A DNA stretch of 64,000 nt from Halovenus sp037080055 (GCF_037080055.1 NZ_JBAOJI010000001.1:558001-622000), one strand, 5' to 3'. Positions 24,442 to 33,206 are shown, counted from the first letter of the stretch. A program made the numbers and translations. The notes: generated by a model from the letters alone, not told the origin.

Positions 24442-25419
24442 TCACGTCCAGTTGTCCAGTCCGGTCTGGACGACGGCGTCCTCGATGCGCTCGAAGCCCC
24501 GTTCGACCTCGTCGGGATCGACGCCCCACTGGTTGACGACGTACTCCCGGGCGGCGTCGACATCCGGTTCGATTGTCGTCTCGGGGTCGACATCGACCAC
24601 GGCGGGATCAAGGAAGAGTTGCTGAATCCGGTCGGCGTGTTCGATCTCTTCGCCGCGAGCCTCCAAGGCAGCGAACAGATCGCCGTGTTCGGTGAGCAGT
24701 GAGACAGCCGTCTTCGGTCCGATTCCCGAGACTCCTTCGTTGAAATCAGTGCCGCAGAGAATCGCCACGTCGACGAACTGCTCCCACGTCAAGCCGTGCC
24801 GGTCGAGCGTCGCGTCGAGATCCATCCGCTCGGGGTCGCCCTTGCTGGTCAGTTGCCGCAGGGTGAGCGGCGCGCCAAAGAGCAGGGCGTCGTAATCCTC
24901 CGTCCCGGCGTAGTCGACGACTTCCTGCCGGGCCATGTGGGCACACTGGGCCTCGCCCTCGGCGGGGGCGTCGACGACGGGCACGTCCAGCAGTTCGAGC
25001 AGTTCTCGGGTGGTGTCGATGATCGTCTCGGTGAGGCGTTGCGTGCGAGATTCGAGTCGGGCGACAGCGATGGAGTCGCCACGCTCGCGGGCAGCTTCCA
25101 GATCGTCTTCGTACTGTTCGCGCTGCTCGCGGCGTTTCTCGACCTCGTCGTCTTTGAGTTCGGTGACCGCGCCGTCGAAGACGAAGATAGGGGTGAGATC
25201 GTGTTCGAAGAACTTGGGTAGGCCCTGCACGACGCCGATCAGGTTGGCGACTTCGGTGCCGTCGGCGGTCGTGTAGGCGTCCTCGTTGGTCCACTTGACC
25301 GTCGTCGTGAGATACCGATAGAGCCAGTTGTGGGCGTCGACGGCGACGGTCGACCCCGAGAGTTCGTCGAAAGGAACCTCCTCGATAACCGCGAGGTCGC
25401 GTAAATCTGCGTTTCCCAT
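24442..25419 (-). CDS. fen: Flap endonuclease 1
   Basis: The 325-aa protein has the FEN1/XPG N-terminal domain (VAVDAHNWLYRYL with a metal-ligand Asp; TPIFVFDGAVTELK) and the internal domain with the acidic cluster AEGEAQCAHM and CGTDFNEGVSGIGPKTA (H2TH DNA-binding loop). It cleaves 5' flaps in Okazaki fragment maturation and repair. The extreme C terminus QTGLDNWT resembles a PCNA-interacting (PIP) box, with Trp at one aromatic position. It starts MGNADLR, keeping the conserved N-terminal Met-Gly that reaches the active site. Confidence 0.96.
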   Translation of the reverse strand: MGNADLRDLAVIEEVPFDELSGSTVAVDAHNWLYRYLTTTVKWTNEDAYTTADGTEVANLIGVVQGLPKFFEHDLTPIFVFDGAVTELKDDEVEKRREQREQYEDDLEAARERGDSIAVARLESRTQRLTETIIDTTRELLELLDVPVVDAPAEGEAQCAHMARQEVVDYAGTEDYDALLFGAPLTLRQLTSKGDPERMDLDATLDRHGLTWEQFVDVAILCGTDFNEGVSGIGPKTAVSLLTEHGDLFAALEARGEEIEHADRIQQLFLDPAVVDVDPETTIEPDVDAAREYVVNQWGVDPDEVERGFERIEDAVVQTGLDNWT

Positions 25420-25511
25420 ACCCGCTGTTGGGGCGTTGGTTGCTTGAATCTCCCGGGACTCATTCAGTTGGAGTCAGATTACAGAAAGTAGGTGTGCTCA
25501 TCGAGACTGAC

Positions 25512-25554
25512 AACCAGAAAGCCCCCCGAGTCGAGAGCCTCGGGCTTTCTGGTT
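25512..25554. repeat. 43-bp inverted repeat (hairpin) upstream of aroE
   Basis: AACCAGAAAGCC and GGCTTTCTGGTT form a perfect 12-bp arm pair, extended after a 3-nt bulge by CGAG/CTCG around a short TCGAGAGC loop region. It sits in the 227-bp gap between the divergently transcribed fen and aroE genes. It could be a remnant of a mobile-element end (IS200/IS605-like hairpin) or a regulatory/terminator structure. No transposase is present. Confidence 0.6.
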
Positions 25555-25646
25555 CCTCGAAGGTAACGAGTCACAAAAACCAGAACCAGCAAACTCACAA
25601 AGCGAGAATCGGGCGATGTTTGTACACAGCGTCCGAGATATCGCGC

Positions 25647-26468
25647 ATGGATGTCTACGGACTGATCGGGAATCCGGTCGGCCACTCGCTGTCGCCGCCG
25701 ATGCACGAGGCCGGCTACGAGCAGTTGGGAATCGACGCCCGCTACGTCACCTTCGAGCCACCCGAAGATGGCGGGGCGGAGGCCGTCAGAAGCGCCGCAA
25801 ACCTCGGCGTCAGCGGTCTCAACGTGACAATCCCATTCAAGCAGGACGTACTCGATGCGGTCGAACCCGACGACCTCGCGGCCAGAATCGGCGCGGTCAA
25901 TACCATCGATTTCAGCACCGATCCGCCGACGGGCCACAACACCGACGCGGTCGGTCTCGTTCGCGCACTCGAACACCACGACGTGTCGATCAGCGGCCGA
26001 GCAGTCGTCGTCGGGGCCGGCGGGGCGGGACGGGCCGCTGCCTTCGGCCTCGCGGACCGGAGTGTGACCGTCGATATCGCGAACCGAACGACGGAGAAAG
26101 CGACGGCCCTCGCCGAAGAGGTGACTTCAGCAGACGCAGTCTCGGGGACAGCAACGGGACACGGACTCGACGCCATCGAGGAGATACTCGCCGACGCCGA
26201 CCTGCTGGTCAACGCGACGAGCGTGGGGATGGAGGAGGATCGTTCGCCCGTCCCCGCCGAGGCGTTGCACGGCGATCTAGCCGTTCTCGATGCGGTGTAC
26301 TCCCCGCTGGAGACGCGGCTGCTGAAAGACGCGCAGGCGGCCGGCGCGACGACAGTCGATGGGGCGTGGATGTTACTATATCAAGGTGTGGAGGCGTTCG
26401 AGCGCTGGACCGGCGAATCCGCCCCAGTCGGAGCGATGAATGACGCGTTACGCGGCGGCCTCGAATAG
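25647..26468 (+). CDS. aroE: Shikimate 5-dehydrogenase
   Basis: The 273-aa protein from ATG 25647 shows the AroE motifs GNPVGHSLSPPMHE (shikimate site Ser pair), GLNVTIPFKQDV (catalytic Lys), GAVNTID and HNTDAVGLVRAL (catalytic Asp), with NADP-binding VVGAGGAGRAAAFGLADR and ANRT. It reduces 3-dehydroshikimate to shikimate in aromatic amino-acid synthesis, upstream of the chorismate used by the pab genes at 27242. The upstream in-frame extension is Arg/Ser-rich and lies across the hairpin, so it was rejected. Confidence 0.96.
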   Translation: MDVYGLIGNPVGHSLSPPMHEAGYEQLGIDARYVTFEPPEDGGAEAVRSAANLGVSGLNVTIPFKQDVLDAVEPDDLAARIGAVNTIDFSTDPPTGHNTDAVGLVRALEHHDVSISGRAVVVGAGGAGRAAAFGLADRSVTVDIANRTTEKATALAEEVTSADAVSGTATGHGLDAIEEILADADLLVNATSVGMEEDRSPVPAEALHGDLAVLDAVYSPLETRLLKDAQAAGATTVDGAWMLLYQGVEAFERWTGESAPVGAMNDALRGGLE

Positions 26469-26587
26469 CGAGAGCGCCAGCGAGCGTCTCGAAGGAAGCT
26501 GTCGGGTCGAGGCCATCGAAATCATCACAAGAGAAACTAGTCCGTCGTTTTGAAATAATTAAGTAGTCTGCTACATAACACATCAGT

Positions 26588-27172
26588 ATGAAAGTCTTGA
26601 CGCAGATGATTCGGAGCCTGTTCGGCCTCTCCAACACGAAGAGTGAGAGCGACTCAGAACGGGAGAGCGAGATTACCGTCGAGCGCGAGCCCGACACGGA
26701 ATCCGAAGACGCGGTCAAGGGCACAGACACCGCGACCGAACAGCCCAGCGACGCCGAAACGGAAACTGCTGTCGAGGAGACAGCAGACGAAAAAGAGTCT
26801 GTCGAGGAACCTGACGAGGCAGAAGACGCAGTCGAAGACACTGCGGAAGACGAAGCTGCCGTCGAAGAAACCGAAGACACGGAGACGGACACCGAGGAAG
26901 AAGCAGTCTCCGAGAAGGGCGACGAAGAAGCCGCCGAACCGGATGTCGCCGAGGACGAGGTCGAAGACGAGGAGACAACCGAGGAGGCGGGCTGGGAGTC
27001 CGTCGAAGAGATCAGCGGTATCGGCCCGACCTACAGCGAGCGCCTCGGCGAAGCCGGCATCGGAACGATCGCAGAACTGGCCGACAGCGACGCCGAGACG
27101 GTCGCCGAAGCCGCCGAGACATCCGAATCGCGCGCACAGGACTGGATCGACAAGGCGAACGACCGGCTCTGA
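26588..27172 (+). CDS. Highly acidic protein with C-terminal helix-hairpin-helix domain
   Basis: The 194-aa protein has a short N terminus with a hydrophobic start (MKVLTQMIRSLFGL). About 110 residues of nearly pure Glu/Asp/Thr/Ala/Val repeats follow, and then a C-terminal helix-hairpin-helix (VEEISGIGPTYSERLGEAGIGTIAELADSDAETVAEAAE) of the Rad51-N/DUF4332-like kind, which binds DNA or protein non-specifically. The Glu-rich linker is extreme even for a halophile. The cellular role is unknown, with nucleoid- or repair-linked function possible. It is monocistronic. Confidence 0.83.
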   Translation: MKVLTQMIRSLFGLSNTKSESDSERESEITVEREPDTESEDAVKGTDTATEQPSDAETETAVEETADEKESVEEPDEAEDAVEDTAEDEAAVEETEDTETDTEEEAVSEKGDEEAAEPDVAEDEVEDEETTEEAGWESVEEISGIGPTYSERLGEAGIGTIAELADSDAETVAEAAETSESRAQDWIDKANDRL

Positions 27173-27241
27173 GCGAAAACGACCGGCCCGCGCGGTCGGG
27201 AAACCACAAAGTCGTTAGTAGTTCCGCGACTACACGACGGT

Positions 27242-28720
27242 ATGAAGCCGGAGGTTGTGACGACTGCTGCGGGCTTTGCGGCGACTGCCGCCGACGCCGC
27301 CCCGGGCGACCGGGTTCCGATCGAGGCCCGACTCACCGTCGACGATCCATTTCTTGCCTATCGCCGAGCACGGACCAACACCGGCGGCGCGTATCTCGAC
27401 ACCACCGGTGGACAGCGTGGCTGGGGGTATTTTGGTGTCGATCCCGGCGAGATCCACAGCGTCGACCCAGGGGAAGCATCCTCGCTCGACCGCCTCGCCG
27501 CGCTCGTCGACGGGGGAGGCCTGACACGCGGCGACTGTTCTGTCCCCTACCCCTGCGGAGCGATCGGCTGGCTCTCCTACGACATCGCCAGAGAACTCGA
27601 AGCGCTGCCTGAACACGCCGACCAAGACCGCGACCTCCCGCGGTTACAGGTGGCCCTCTACGAGACGCTCGTCGCGTGGGAAGAGCCCCGTGGGGAGACG
27701 GTCGATCTACACATCACCCACTGTCCAGTGATCGAGGATCCAGACGACGAGGACGCCATCGAGCAGGCGTACGAACAGGGGCGTGCGGAGATTCTCAGTC
27801 TGGCGGAGCAACTCCAGGACGGCGATCCAGCGGTGGGGCCAGCACCCGCCGACGCGGCGAGTGCCGCCTTCGAGAGCGACTGCGGGCGGGCAGCCTTCGG
27901 AGAGCGCGTCGAGCGAGTGAAAGCGTACATCCGCGACGGCGATACGTTTCAGGCGAACATCTCACAGCGCCTGCGCGCACCGGCAGCGGTCCACCCGGTC
28001 GCCGCCTTTGACGCGCTTCGAGCGGTGAACCCGGCCCCGTACTCGGCGCTTCTGGAGTTCCCCGGCGTCGATCTGGTCAGCGCCAGTCCCGAACTGTTGC
28101 TCGAACGCGAGCGGCGACGACTCGTCACCGAACCGATCGCCGGCACTCGACCCCGGGGAGCGACCGAGTCTGAAGACCAGCGACTGGAGACCGAACTGCG
28201 AACCGACGAAAAAGAGCGTGCAGAACACGCCATGCTGGTCGATCTCGAACGCAACGACCTCGGCAAGGTCTGTGAGTACGGCAGCGTCGAGGTCTCTGAG
28301 TATCGCCGCGTCGACCGCTACTCCGAGGTGATGCATCTCGTCTCGCTGGTCGAGGGACAGATGCGACCGGAGCACGACCTGGCCGATGCGATCGCCGCCG
28401 TCTTCCCCGGTGGGACGATCACCGGCGCCCCCAAGCCCCGAACGATGGAGATCATCGACGAACTCGAAGCAACCCGCCGGGGGCCCTACACCGGCAGCAT
28501 CGGCATCTTCGGTTTCGACGAACGCGCGACGCTCAACATCATCATCCGAACGCTCGTCCGGTACGGTGAGGAGTATCACCTCCGGGTCGGGGCCGGCATC
28601 GTCCACGACTCTGATCCCGACGCGGAGTACGCGGAGACTCTCGACAAGGCCAGAGGATTGATCAACGCCGTCGACGCGGCGCTCGGCGAGCGGGCCGATC
28701 TGGAGGTGAGCAACCAGTGA
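27242..28720 (+). CDS. pabB: Aminodeoxychorismate synthase component I
   Basis: The 492-aa chorismate-binding enzyme has SPELLLERE, TEPIAGTRPRG, HAMLVDLERNDLGKV, FPGGTITGAPKPRTMEIIDELE and GSIGIFGFD...IRTL, GAGIVHDSDPDAEYAET. TITGAPK is typical of PabB, but PIAGT (Ala instead of the Lys found in E. coli PabB) is the anthranilate-synthase form. The assignment to p-aminobenzoate synthesis therefore leans on context: pabA and a class IV aminotransferase (pabC) follow with overlapping codons. It could in principle be a TrpE paralogue. Confidence 0.86.
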   Translation: MKPEVVTTAAGFAATAADAAPGDRVPIEARLTVDDPFLAYRRARTNTGGAYLDTTGGQRGWGYFGVDPGEIHSVDPGEASSLDRLAALVDGGGLTRGDCSVPYPCGAIGWLSYDIARELEALPEHADQDRDLPRLQVALYETLVAWEEPRGETVDLHITHCPVIEDPDDEDAIEQAYEQGRAEILSLAEQLQDGDPAVGPAPADAASAAFESDCGRAAFGERVERVKAYIRDGDTFQANISQRLRAPAAVHPVAAFDALRAVNPAPYSALLEFPGVDLVSASPELLLERERRRLVTEPIAGTRPRGATESEDQRLETELRTDEKERAEHAMLVDLERNDLGKVCEYGSVEVSEYRRVDRYSEVMHLVSLVEGQMRPEHDLADAIAAVFPGGTITGAPKPRTMEIIDELEATRRGPYTGSIGIFGFDERATLNIIIRTLVRYGEEYHLRVGAGIVHDSDPDAEYAETLDKARGLINAVDAALGERADLEVSNQ

Positions 28721-29340
28721 CTCGCGTACTCGTCGTCGATAACTACGACTCGTTCGCGTACAATCTCGTCCAGTACGTTGGGACGGTGGTCTCGGCGGAG
28801 GCGGAGGGAATCGACTCTACGGACGGCGAAGTCATCGTCCGTCGCAACGACGAGATCACCCTCGCTGAAGTCGACGAACTGGATCCGGACGCAATCGTCG
28901 TCTCGCCGGGGCCGGGAACGCCACAGGAAGCGGGCATCTCCATCCCGCTGTTCGCCGAGCGCTCGTATCCAACGCTGGGCGTCTGTCTCGGCCATCAGGC
29001 GCTCTGTGCCGCCCACGGGATCCCTGTCCGACACGCCGACTCGGTCGTCCACGGGAAGCCATCGGTTATCTCCCACGACGGAACTGGAATCTTCGCGGGC
29101 CTCCCCGGCCAGTTCGAGGTCGGTCGGTATCACTCGCTGGCCGTCGAGCGCGGGGAGTTAAGCGAGGAGTTGGTAGAGACCGCCAGAACCGACGACGAGC
29201 GGACGGTCGTGATGGGCGTCCGCCACGAGGAGCGACCCCACGTCGGCGTGCAATTCCACCCCGAGAGCATTCTGACCGACGAAGGAATAAAGATCGTCGA
29301 GAATTTCCTCGACAGCGCGACGGAGGTCAGGGATGAGTGA
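28717..29340 (+). CDS. pabA: Aminodeoxychorismate synthase glutamine amidotransferase component
   Basis: The 207-aa class I glutamine amidotransferase begins at a GTG (28717) overlapping the pabB stop. The oxyanion region is VVSPGPGTPQEAG, the nucleophile is in LGVCLGHQALCAAHG, and the His/Glu pair is in GVQFHPESIL. It supplies ammonia to PabB (or TrpE). It contains a short extra loop (SAEAEGIDSTDGE) near residue 27. The pabC start overlaps its 3' end by 8 bp. Confidence 0.93.
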   Translation: MTRVLVVDNYDSFAYNLVQYVGTVVSAEAEGIDSTDGEVIVRRNDEITLAEVDELDPDAIVVSPGPGTPQEAGISIPLFAERSYPTLGVCLGHQALCAAHGIPVRHADSVVHGKPSVISHDGTGIFAGLPGQFEVGRYHSLAVERGELSEELVETARTDDERTVVMGVRHEERPHVGVQFHPESILTDEGIKIVENFLDSATEVRDE

Positions 29341-30205
29341 GTTACAGTATCACGTCGACGGCGAACTTGTCCCCGAGTCAGAAGCGACGGTCAGCGTCCG
29401 CGACCGCGGGTTCATGTACGGTGACGCGGCCTTCGAGACGATGCGGGTCTACGGCGGCGAGATTTTCGAGTGGGAGGCCCACGCCGACCGACTCCGAGAA
29501 AGTTGCGAGATGCTCGGCTTCGCCGACGCACTCCCCGGAGAGGAGGATCTCCGCAGCAGGATCGAGGAGACGCTGGCAGCGAACGAACTGACCGACGCGT
29601 ACACGAAACTGTCGGTCACGCGTGGCGTCCAGCCCGGCAAACTGACCCCCAATCCCGCTGTCGACCCGACGATTGTCGTCTTCGTCTCCCCGCTGCCCCG
29701 GGGCGGAATCGACGGATCGCGCGTCTGGGACGACCCGGCGACGCTCCGGACCGTCGAGCAACGAAAAGTGCCGGATAGCGCACTGCCAGCAGGCGCAAAA
29801 ACGCACAACTACCTCAACAGCATCCTCGCGCGACTCGAACTCCGCGAAAGTGATGCCGACGAGGCAATCGTCCAGTCAGTCGACGGCCTGCTCGCCGAAG
29901 GAGCGACGAGTAACCTCTTTTTCGTCGAGGGGGAGACGCTGCACACACCCAGCGAGTCAGTGCCGCTACTTCCGGGAATAACACGGAACATCGTCCTCGA
30001 ACTCGCCGACGAGGCAGGGATTCCAGTCGAAACGGGGGCGTATGAACCCGACCGGCTTGCGGACGCGACGGAACTGTTCGTCACAAACTCGACGTGGGAG
30101 ATTCGCCCGGTCACGAGTGTCGACGGGCGGGCGTACGAAATCGGACCAGTGACGCGGAAGTTACAGCGTCGGTTCGATGAACGCATCGAGCAGTTGTACG
30201 ACTGA
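29333..30205 (+). CDS. pabC: Aminodeoxychorismate lyase (class IV aminotransferase family)
   Basis: The 290-aa PLP enzyme has the class IV pattern: VRDRGFMYGDAAFETMRVYGGEIF, the PLP Lys in AKTHNYLNSILARLE, and EGATSNLFFVEG followed by LLPGITRNIVLELA. By sequence alone it could be a branched-chain or D-amino-acid aminotransferase. Its overlap with pabA in a pabB-pabA-pabC operon favours 4-amino-4-deoxychorismate lyase, releasing p-aminobenzoate and pyruvate. Confidence 0.9.
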   Translation: MSELQYHVDGELVPESEATVSVRDRGFMYGDAAFETMRVYGGEIFEWEAHADRLRESCEMLGFADALPGEEDLRSRIEETLAANELTDAYTKLSVTRGVQPGKLTPNPAVDPTIVVFVSPLPRGGIDGSRVWDDPATLRTVEQRKVPDSALPAGAKTHNYLNSILARLELRESDADEAIVQSVDGLLAEGATSNLFFVEGETLHTPSESVPLLPGITRNIVLELADEAGIPVETGAYEPDRLADATELFVTNSTWEIRPVTSVDGRAYEIGPVTRKLQRRFDERIEQLYD

Positions 30206-30266
30206 ATCCCGGCGAGGCACGGGAACAAACAGCAGACTTTTCGTCGCTAGCACAAAGGTACGAGTG

Positions 30267-31268
30267 ATGGAATGGCGGTGTGAGTGGTGTGGAAAGCCTC
30301 ACGAAGAGAACGATCCACCGTGTGACAACTGTGGGCACGGAAAATTCGAGAAAGCGGTCGTTCGCCAGGGGAGCGCGGGCGATGCGAACTCGACGGTCGT
30401 CTGGGTCTGTACAGACTGCGGCCGAGAGCACACGAAACACTCCCCGCCGTGCAGTCGCTGTAACAACGGAACCTTAGAGCGACAGGAGAAGACGATCAGT
30501 GACGAGGATCTCACGAAGTACCCGGGAGAGGGCTCCAGCGGCGAGCGCGTGGCCCGGGAGACGACAACTGTCTGGACCTGTACCCAGTGCGGCCGAGAAC
30601 ACGCCAGACACACCGCGACCTGCAACAACTGTGGCAACGCCGACCTCGAAGAGACCGAAAAGCGAATCAGCGAGTCCGAGACGGCGATTCCGAGCTATCT
30701 TGATCTCGTCACGCCACAGTACGCACTCGCGCTCGGGGCGGTCTTGCTGATCGCAGCCGTGGCAATCCTCGGCTTTGCTGGCGTTATCGACGTGCCATTC
30801 ATCTCGAACGGCATTCCCGACGTGGAGAACGTCCCGGGCAGCGCCGAGGAAACAGAGAGCGGGATCGAACTCGCCGAGGTCGAGACGGCGTACGTCGATG
30901 CGGTCAACGAACAGCGCGAGGCCGAAAATGTCGGTACACTCAGCCGAGGTGACCGGTTGGACGAGGTCGCGCGATTCAACAATCAGCAGCGGGTCAAAGC
31001 AGAAATCAGTGGGGACGGGCAAGTCGACGAGGAACGTGTCCGTGAACTGGTGAACGAAGAGTGCCAAGGCCCCACGTGGAGGGTCCGCAATCAGGTTCCG
31101 ATCCAACAAGGTGACACGGCCGATTCACTCGTGAATAAGCTTATCGTGAGCAATGAACTGTTCGACGATCCGACCTTCGAGAACGAAGAGATCGATACGA
31201 TCGGCGTCGACACCCACGCTGCAGACGGTCAACTCTATCTGATTGCGTTTCTTTGCGCCGCCAGTTAG
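30267..31268 (+). CDS. Membrane protein with three zinc ribbons and an extracellular CAP-like domain
   Basis: From ATG 30267 the 333-aa protein starts with three zinc ribbons of pattern CxxC-x9-CxxC (CEWCGKPHEENDPPCDNC; CTDCGREHTKHSPPCSRC; CTQCGREHARHTATCNNC). One membrane helix follows at about residues 150-172, then an outer domain whose opening (AYVDAVNEQREAENVGTLSRGDRLDEVARFNNQQ) resembles the CAP/SCP/PR-1 start NxxR...L...LxxxA. Ribbons inside and CAP outside suggest a transmembrane link between a cytoplasmic partner and the cell surface. The function is unknown. The gene ends overlapping rpo11 by 4 bp (convergent). Confidence 0.82.
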   Translation: MEWRCEWCGKPHEENDPPCDNCGHGKFEKAVVRQGSAGDANSTVVWVCTDCGREHTKHSPPCSRCNNGTLERQEKTISDEDLTKYPGEGSSGERVARETTTVWTCTQCGREHARHTATCNNCGNADLEETEKRISESETAIPSYLDLVTPQYALALGAVLLIAAVAILGFAGVIDVPFISNGIPDVENVPGSAEETESGIELAEVETAYVDAVNEQREAENVGTLSRGDRLDEVARFNNQQRVKAEISGDGQVDEERVRELVNEECQGPTWRVRNQVPIQQGDTADSLVNKLIVSNELFDDPTFENEEIDTIGVDTHAADGQLYLIAFLCAAS

Positions 31269-31549
31269 GCCGCCGCTTCGTAAGCGTCGCGCAGTCCGTC
31301 GGTTTTCTCGATAACGCGATCCGCGCCGTCTTCGAGCGCGTCGAGCGCGTCGACATCGGCTTCGGTCTTGATCGTCAGGACCGGTTCGGTCTGGCCACCG
31401 GACTGTTCGGGATTTACGTCGTACGTTGCGGCGGTGACACCCTCTGTCTCCAGCAGCGCACCCTTCAGGACGTTCATGAACGTGTGATCCTCGCCGGCAA
31501 TCTCGATGGCGAGTTCCGTCTCCTCTTTGTCGATAACCCGGAGTTCCAT
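31265..31549 (-). CDS. rpo11: DNA-directed RNA polymerase subunit Rpo11 (L)
   Basis: The 94-aa protein has the Rpo11/RPB11 core: MELRVIDKEETELAIEIAGEDHTFMNVLKGALLETEGVTAATYDVNPEQSG, with the dimerisation helix and the LLRxxL-like VLKGALL. With Rpo3 it nucleates RNA polymerase assembly. It is transcribed alone on the minus strand from a 79-bp gap. Confidence 0.97.
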   Translation of the reverse strand: MELRVIDKEETELAIEIAGEDHTFMNVLKGALLETEGVTAATYDVNPEQSGGQTEPVLTIKTEADVDALDALEDGADRVIEKTDGLRDAYEAAA

Positions 31550-31655
31550 ACCCCCATTTAGGGCTGTTCGCGCACCTCAACCTTTCGACTCGGAGATTTC
31601 CGGACAGCGAGCGTGAATACCAGCGTTCTTGTCTCCTCAACACCCCGAAAGGAAT

Positions 31656-31841
31656 GTGAGTGAACCCGCCGTGGATTCCGAACTCGCCGTCAAACTCGCC
31701 GGGGCAGCCTTTCTCCTCCTCGGAGCGGTCTTTGCTGGCTTCGGTCTCTGGGCCGAGGAGTTTCTGATCACGGTTGCCGGTGGCTTCACCGGTGCGGCCG
31801 GAATCGTGTTGCTCGGACTGTCGCCGCGGCTGGAGGGGTGA
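31656..31841 (+). CDS. Small two-helix membrane protein (61 aa)
   Basis: Using the GTG at 31656 (VSEPAVDSELAVK), the protein is 61 aa with two hydrophobic helices (LAGAAFLLLGAVFAGFGLWA and LITVAGGFTGAAGIVLLGL). A TTG 27 bp upstream is an alternative start. No motif beyond the membrane helices is visible. It lies 32 bp before the next gene on the same strand and may be co-transcribed with it and trm5. Confidence 0.7.
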   Translation: MSEPAVDSELAVKLAGAAFLLLGAVFAGFGLWAEEFLITVAGGFTGAAGIVLLGLSPRLEG

Positions 31842-31873
31842 AGACTTTTCGAGTCCCGGCGTGAAAGCGAGAT

Positions 31874-32116
31874 ATGGAGCAACTGGACATCTCCGGCGAG
31901 TTCGATGTCCACGAATATCGCCACGGACTCAAACTCATCCGGGAGGACCGCGAGACGATGCAACTGGAAAACCGGGACGGCTTCGGCTGTCCGGCCTGCG
32001 GCGAACCCTTCGAGAAACTGTTCGTCAGCGAAGCGCGAACGAACAGTTTCGGGAAGCCGACGGCCCCGTTCTGTCTCGCTCGCACCGACAGCCAACTGCT
32101 CTTGCTTACGCACTAA
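31874..32116 (+). CDS. Haloarchaeal conserved protein with CPAC knuckle (80 aa)
   Basis: The 80-aa protein has an N-terminal beta-rich region (DISGEFDVHEYRHGLKLIRED), a CPACGEPFEKLFVSE knuckle and FCLARTDSQLLLLTH. The cysteines (C39, C42 and a later FCLAR Cys) may form a metal site. I recall close relatives annotated as flagella cluster proteins in haloarchaea, but no archaellum genes are near here, so that label should not be trusted. It precedes trm5 by 39 bp. Confidence 0.78.
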   Translation: MEQLDISGEFDVHEYRHGLKLIREDRETMQLENRDGFGCPACGEPFEKLFVSEARTNSFGKPTAPFCLARTDSQLLLLTH

Positions 32117-32155
32117 AACAGCAGACTTACCGCGGCCCGTCTCTCAGTGCTGAGT

Positions 32156-33139
32156 ATGACGGTCCCCTGTGTCCGGGTTCCGCGCGAGGACGGCGAGGCG
32201 ACGCGGCAGGCGCTCGCCGAGTCCGAACTCATCGACCAGCGCCGCGAAATCGTCCACGAGGACGGCCAGCTATACATTCCCGTCAGCGACCCGGATGCAG
32301 TTCCCGAGGAGTACGCCATCGTCGACTACGACGCCCCCCAGCGGGAAACACAGACCACGCCGGACGAGTTAGTCGAGTTCACCGCCTCCTACGAGCGACT
32401 CGGTGAGGTGGTCATCATCGACGAAGACGACCCCGACCGGGCGCGGGCGCTCGCCGACGCGATTGTCGAGTCGGACCTGCCCGTAAAGACGGTGCTCAAC
32501 CGCGCCTCGAAGATTCAAGGCGAACAGCGGATCCGCGACTGGGACGTGCTGTTCGGTGAGGAGACCGAGGCGGTCCACCGGGAGTACGGCTGCGAGTTCG
32601 CACTGGATCTGGCCGCCGTCTACTTTTCACCCCGGCTGGCGACCGAACGCCACCGGGTGACCGAGCAGGTCGAGACCGGCGAGCAGGTGATCGACATGTT
32701 CGCCGGCGTCGGGCCCTTCGCGATTCCGATGGCCAAACGCGGTGCAGACGTGGTCGGAGTCGATATCAACGAGACGGCAATCGAGTATCTCCGCGAGAAC
32801 GCCCAGCGCAACAACGTAGACGAGCGCGTGACGGCCATCCACGGCGACGTGCGGGAACTGACCGCGGAGTACGAGGGTTGGGCGGATCGGCTGGTGATGA
32901 ACCTCCCACACTCTGCAAACGAGTTCGTCGAGACGGCAGTTGCGCTCGCTGGCGAGCATTGCGTGGTTCATTACTACGATATCCAGCACGAGGACGATCT
33001 GTTCGGCCCCGGCGAACGGGCGATTCGCGAGGCTGCGGGACCGGAATACGACGTGACAGTCCAGAACCGGCACACAGTCCGGTCGTACGCTCCCCACGAG
33101 TACAACATCGTGCTGGATGTCGAACTCACCCGGGCGTGA
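32156..33139 (+). CDS. trm5: tRNA (guanine37-N1)-methyltransferase Trm5
   Basis: The 327-aa protein has an N-terminal Trm5 domain, a central RNA-binding segment (VLNRASKIQGEQRIRDWDVLFGEETEAVHREYGC) and a C-terminal Rossmann methyltransferase. The SAM motif is VIDMFAGVGPFAIPMAKRG, followed by VVGVDINETAIEYLREN, and the catalytic NLPHSANEF loop is conserved. It makes m1G37 next to the anticodon, preventing frameshifts. ATG 32156 is taken instead of one 9 bp upstream because MTVPCVRVP is the conserved N terminus. Confidence 0.96.
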   Translation: MTVPCVRVPREDGEATRQALAESELIDQRREIVHEDGQLYIPVSDPDAVPEEYAIVDYDAPQRETQTTPDELVEFTASYERLGEVVIIDEDDPDRARALADAIVESDLPVKTVLNRASKIQGEQRIRDWDVLFGEETEAVHREYGCEFALDLAAVYFSPRLATERHRVTEQVETGEQVIDMFAGVGPFAIPMAKRGADVVGVDINETAIEYLRENAQRNNVDERVTAIHGDVRELTAEYEGWADRLVMNLPHSANEFVETAVALAGEHCVVHYYDIQHEDDLFGPGERAIREAAGPEYDVTVQNRHTVRSYAPHEYNIVLDVELTRA

Positions 33140-33206
33140 GCGGTCGGTCGTGGGCGGGCGGATTCGCAACGCTTATTGGTCGTATCGGTACTACGTGAAT
33201 GTGCGT

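Noticed and set aside
31874..32116. Archaellum (flagella) protein
   Set aside because: Relatives carry that label, but no archaellum genes are near, and the sequence shows only a metal-knuckle motif.
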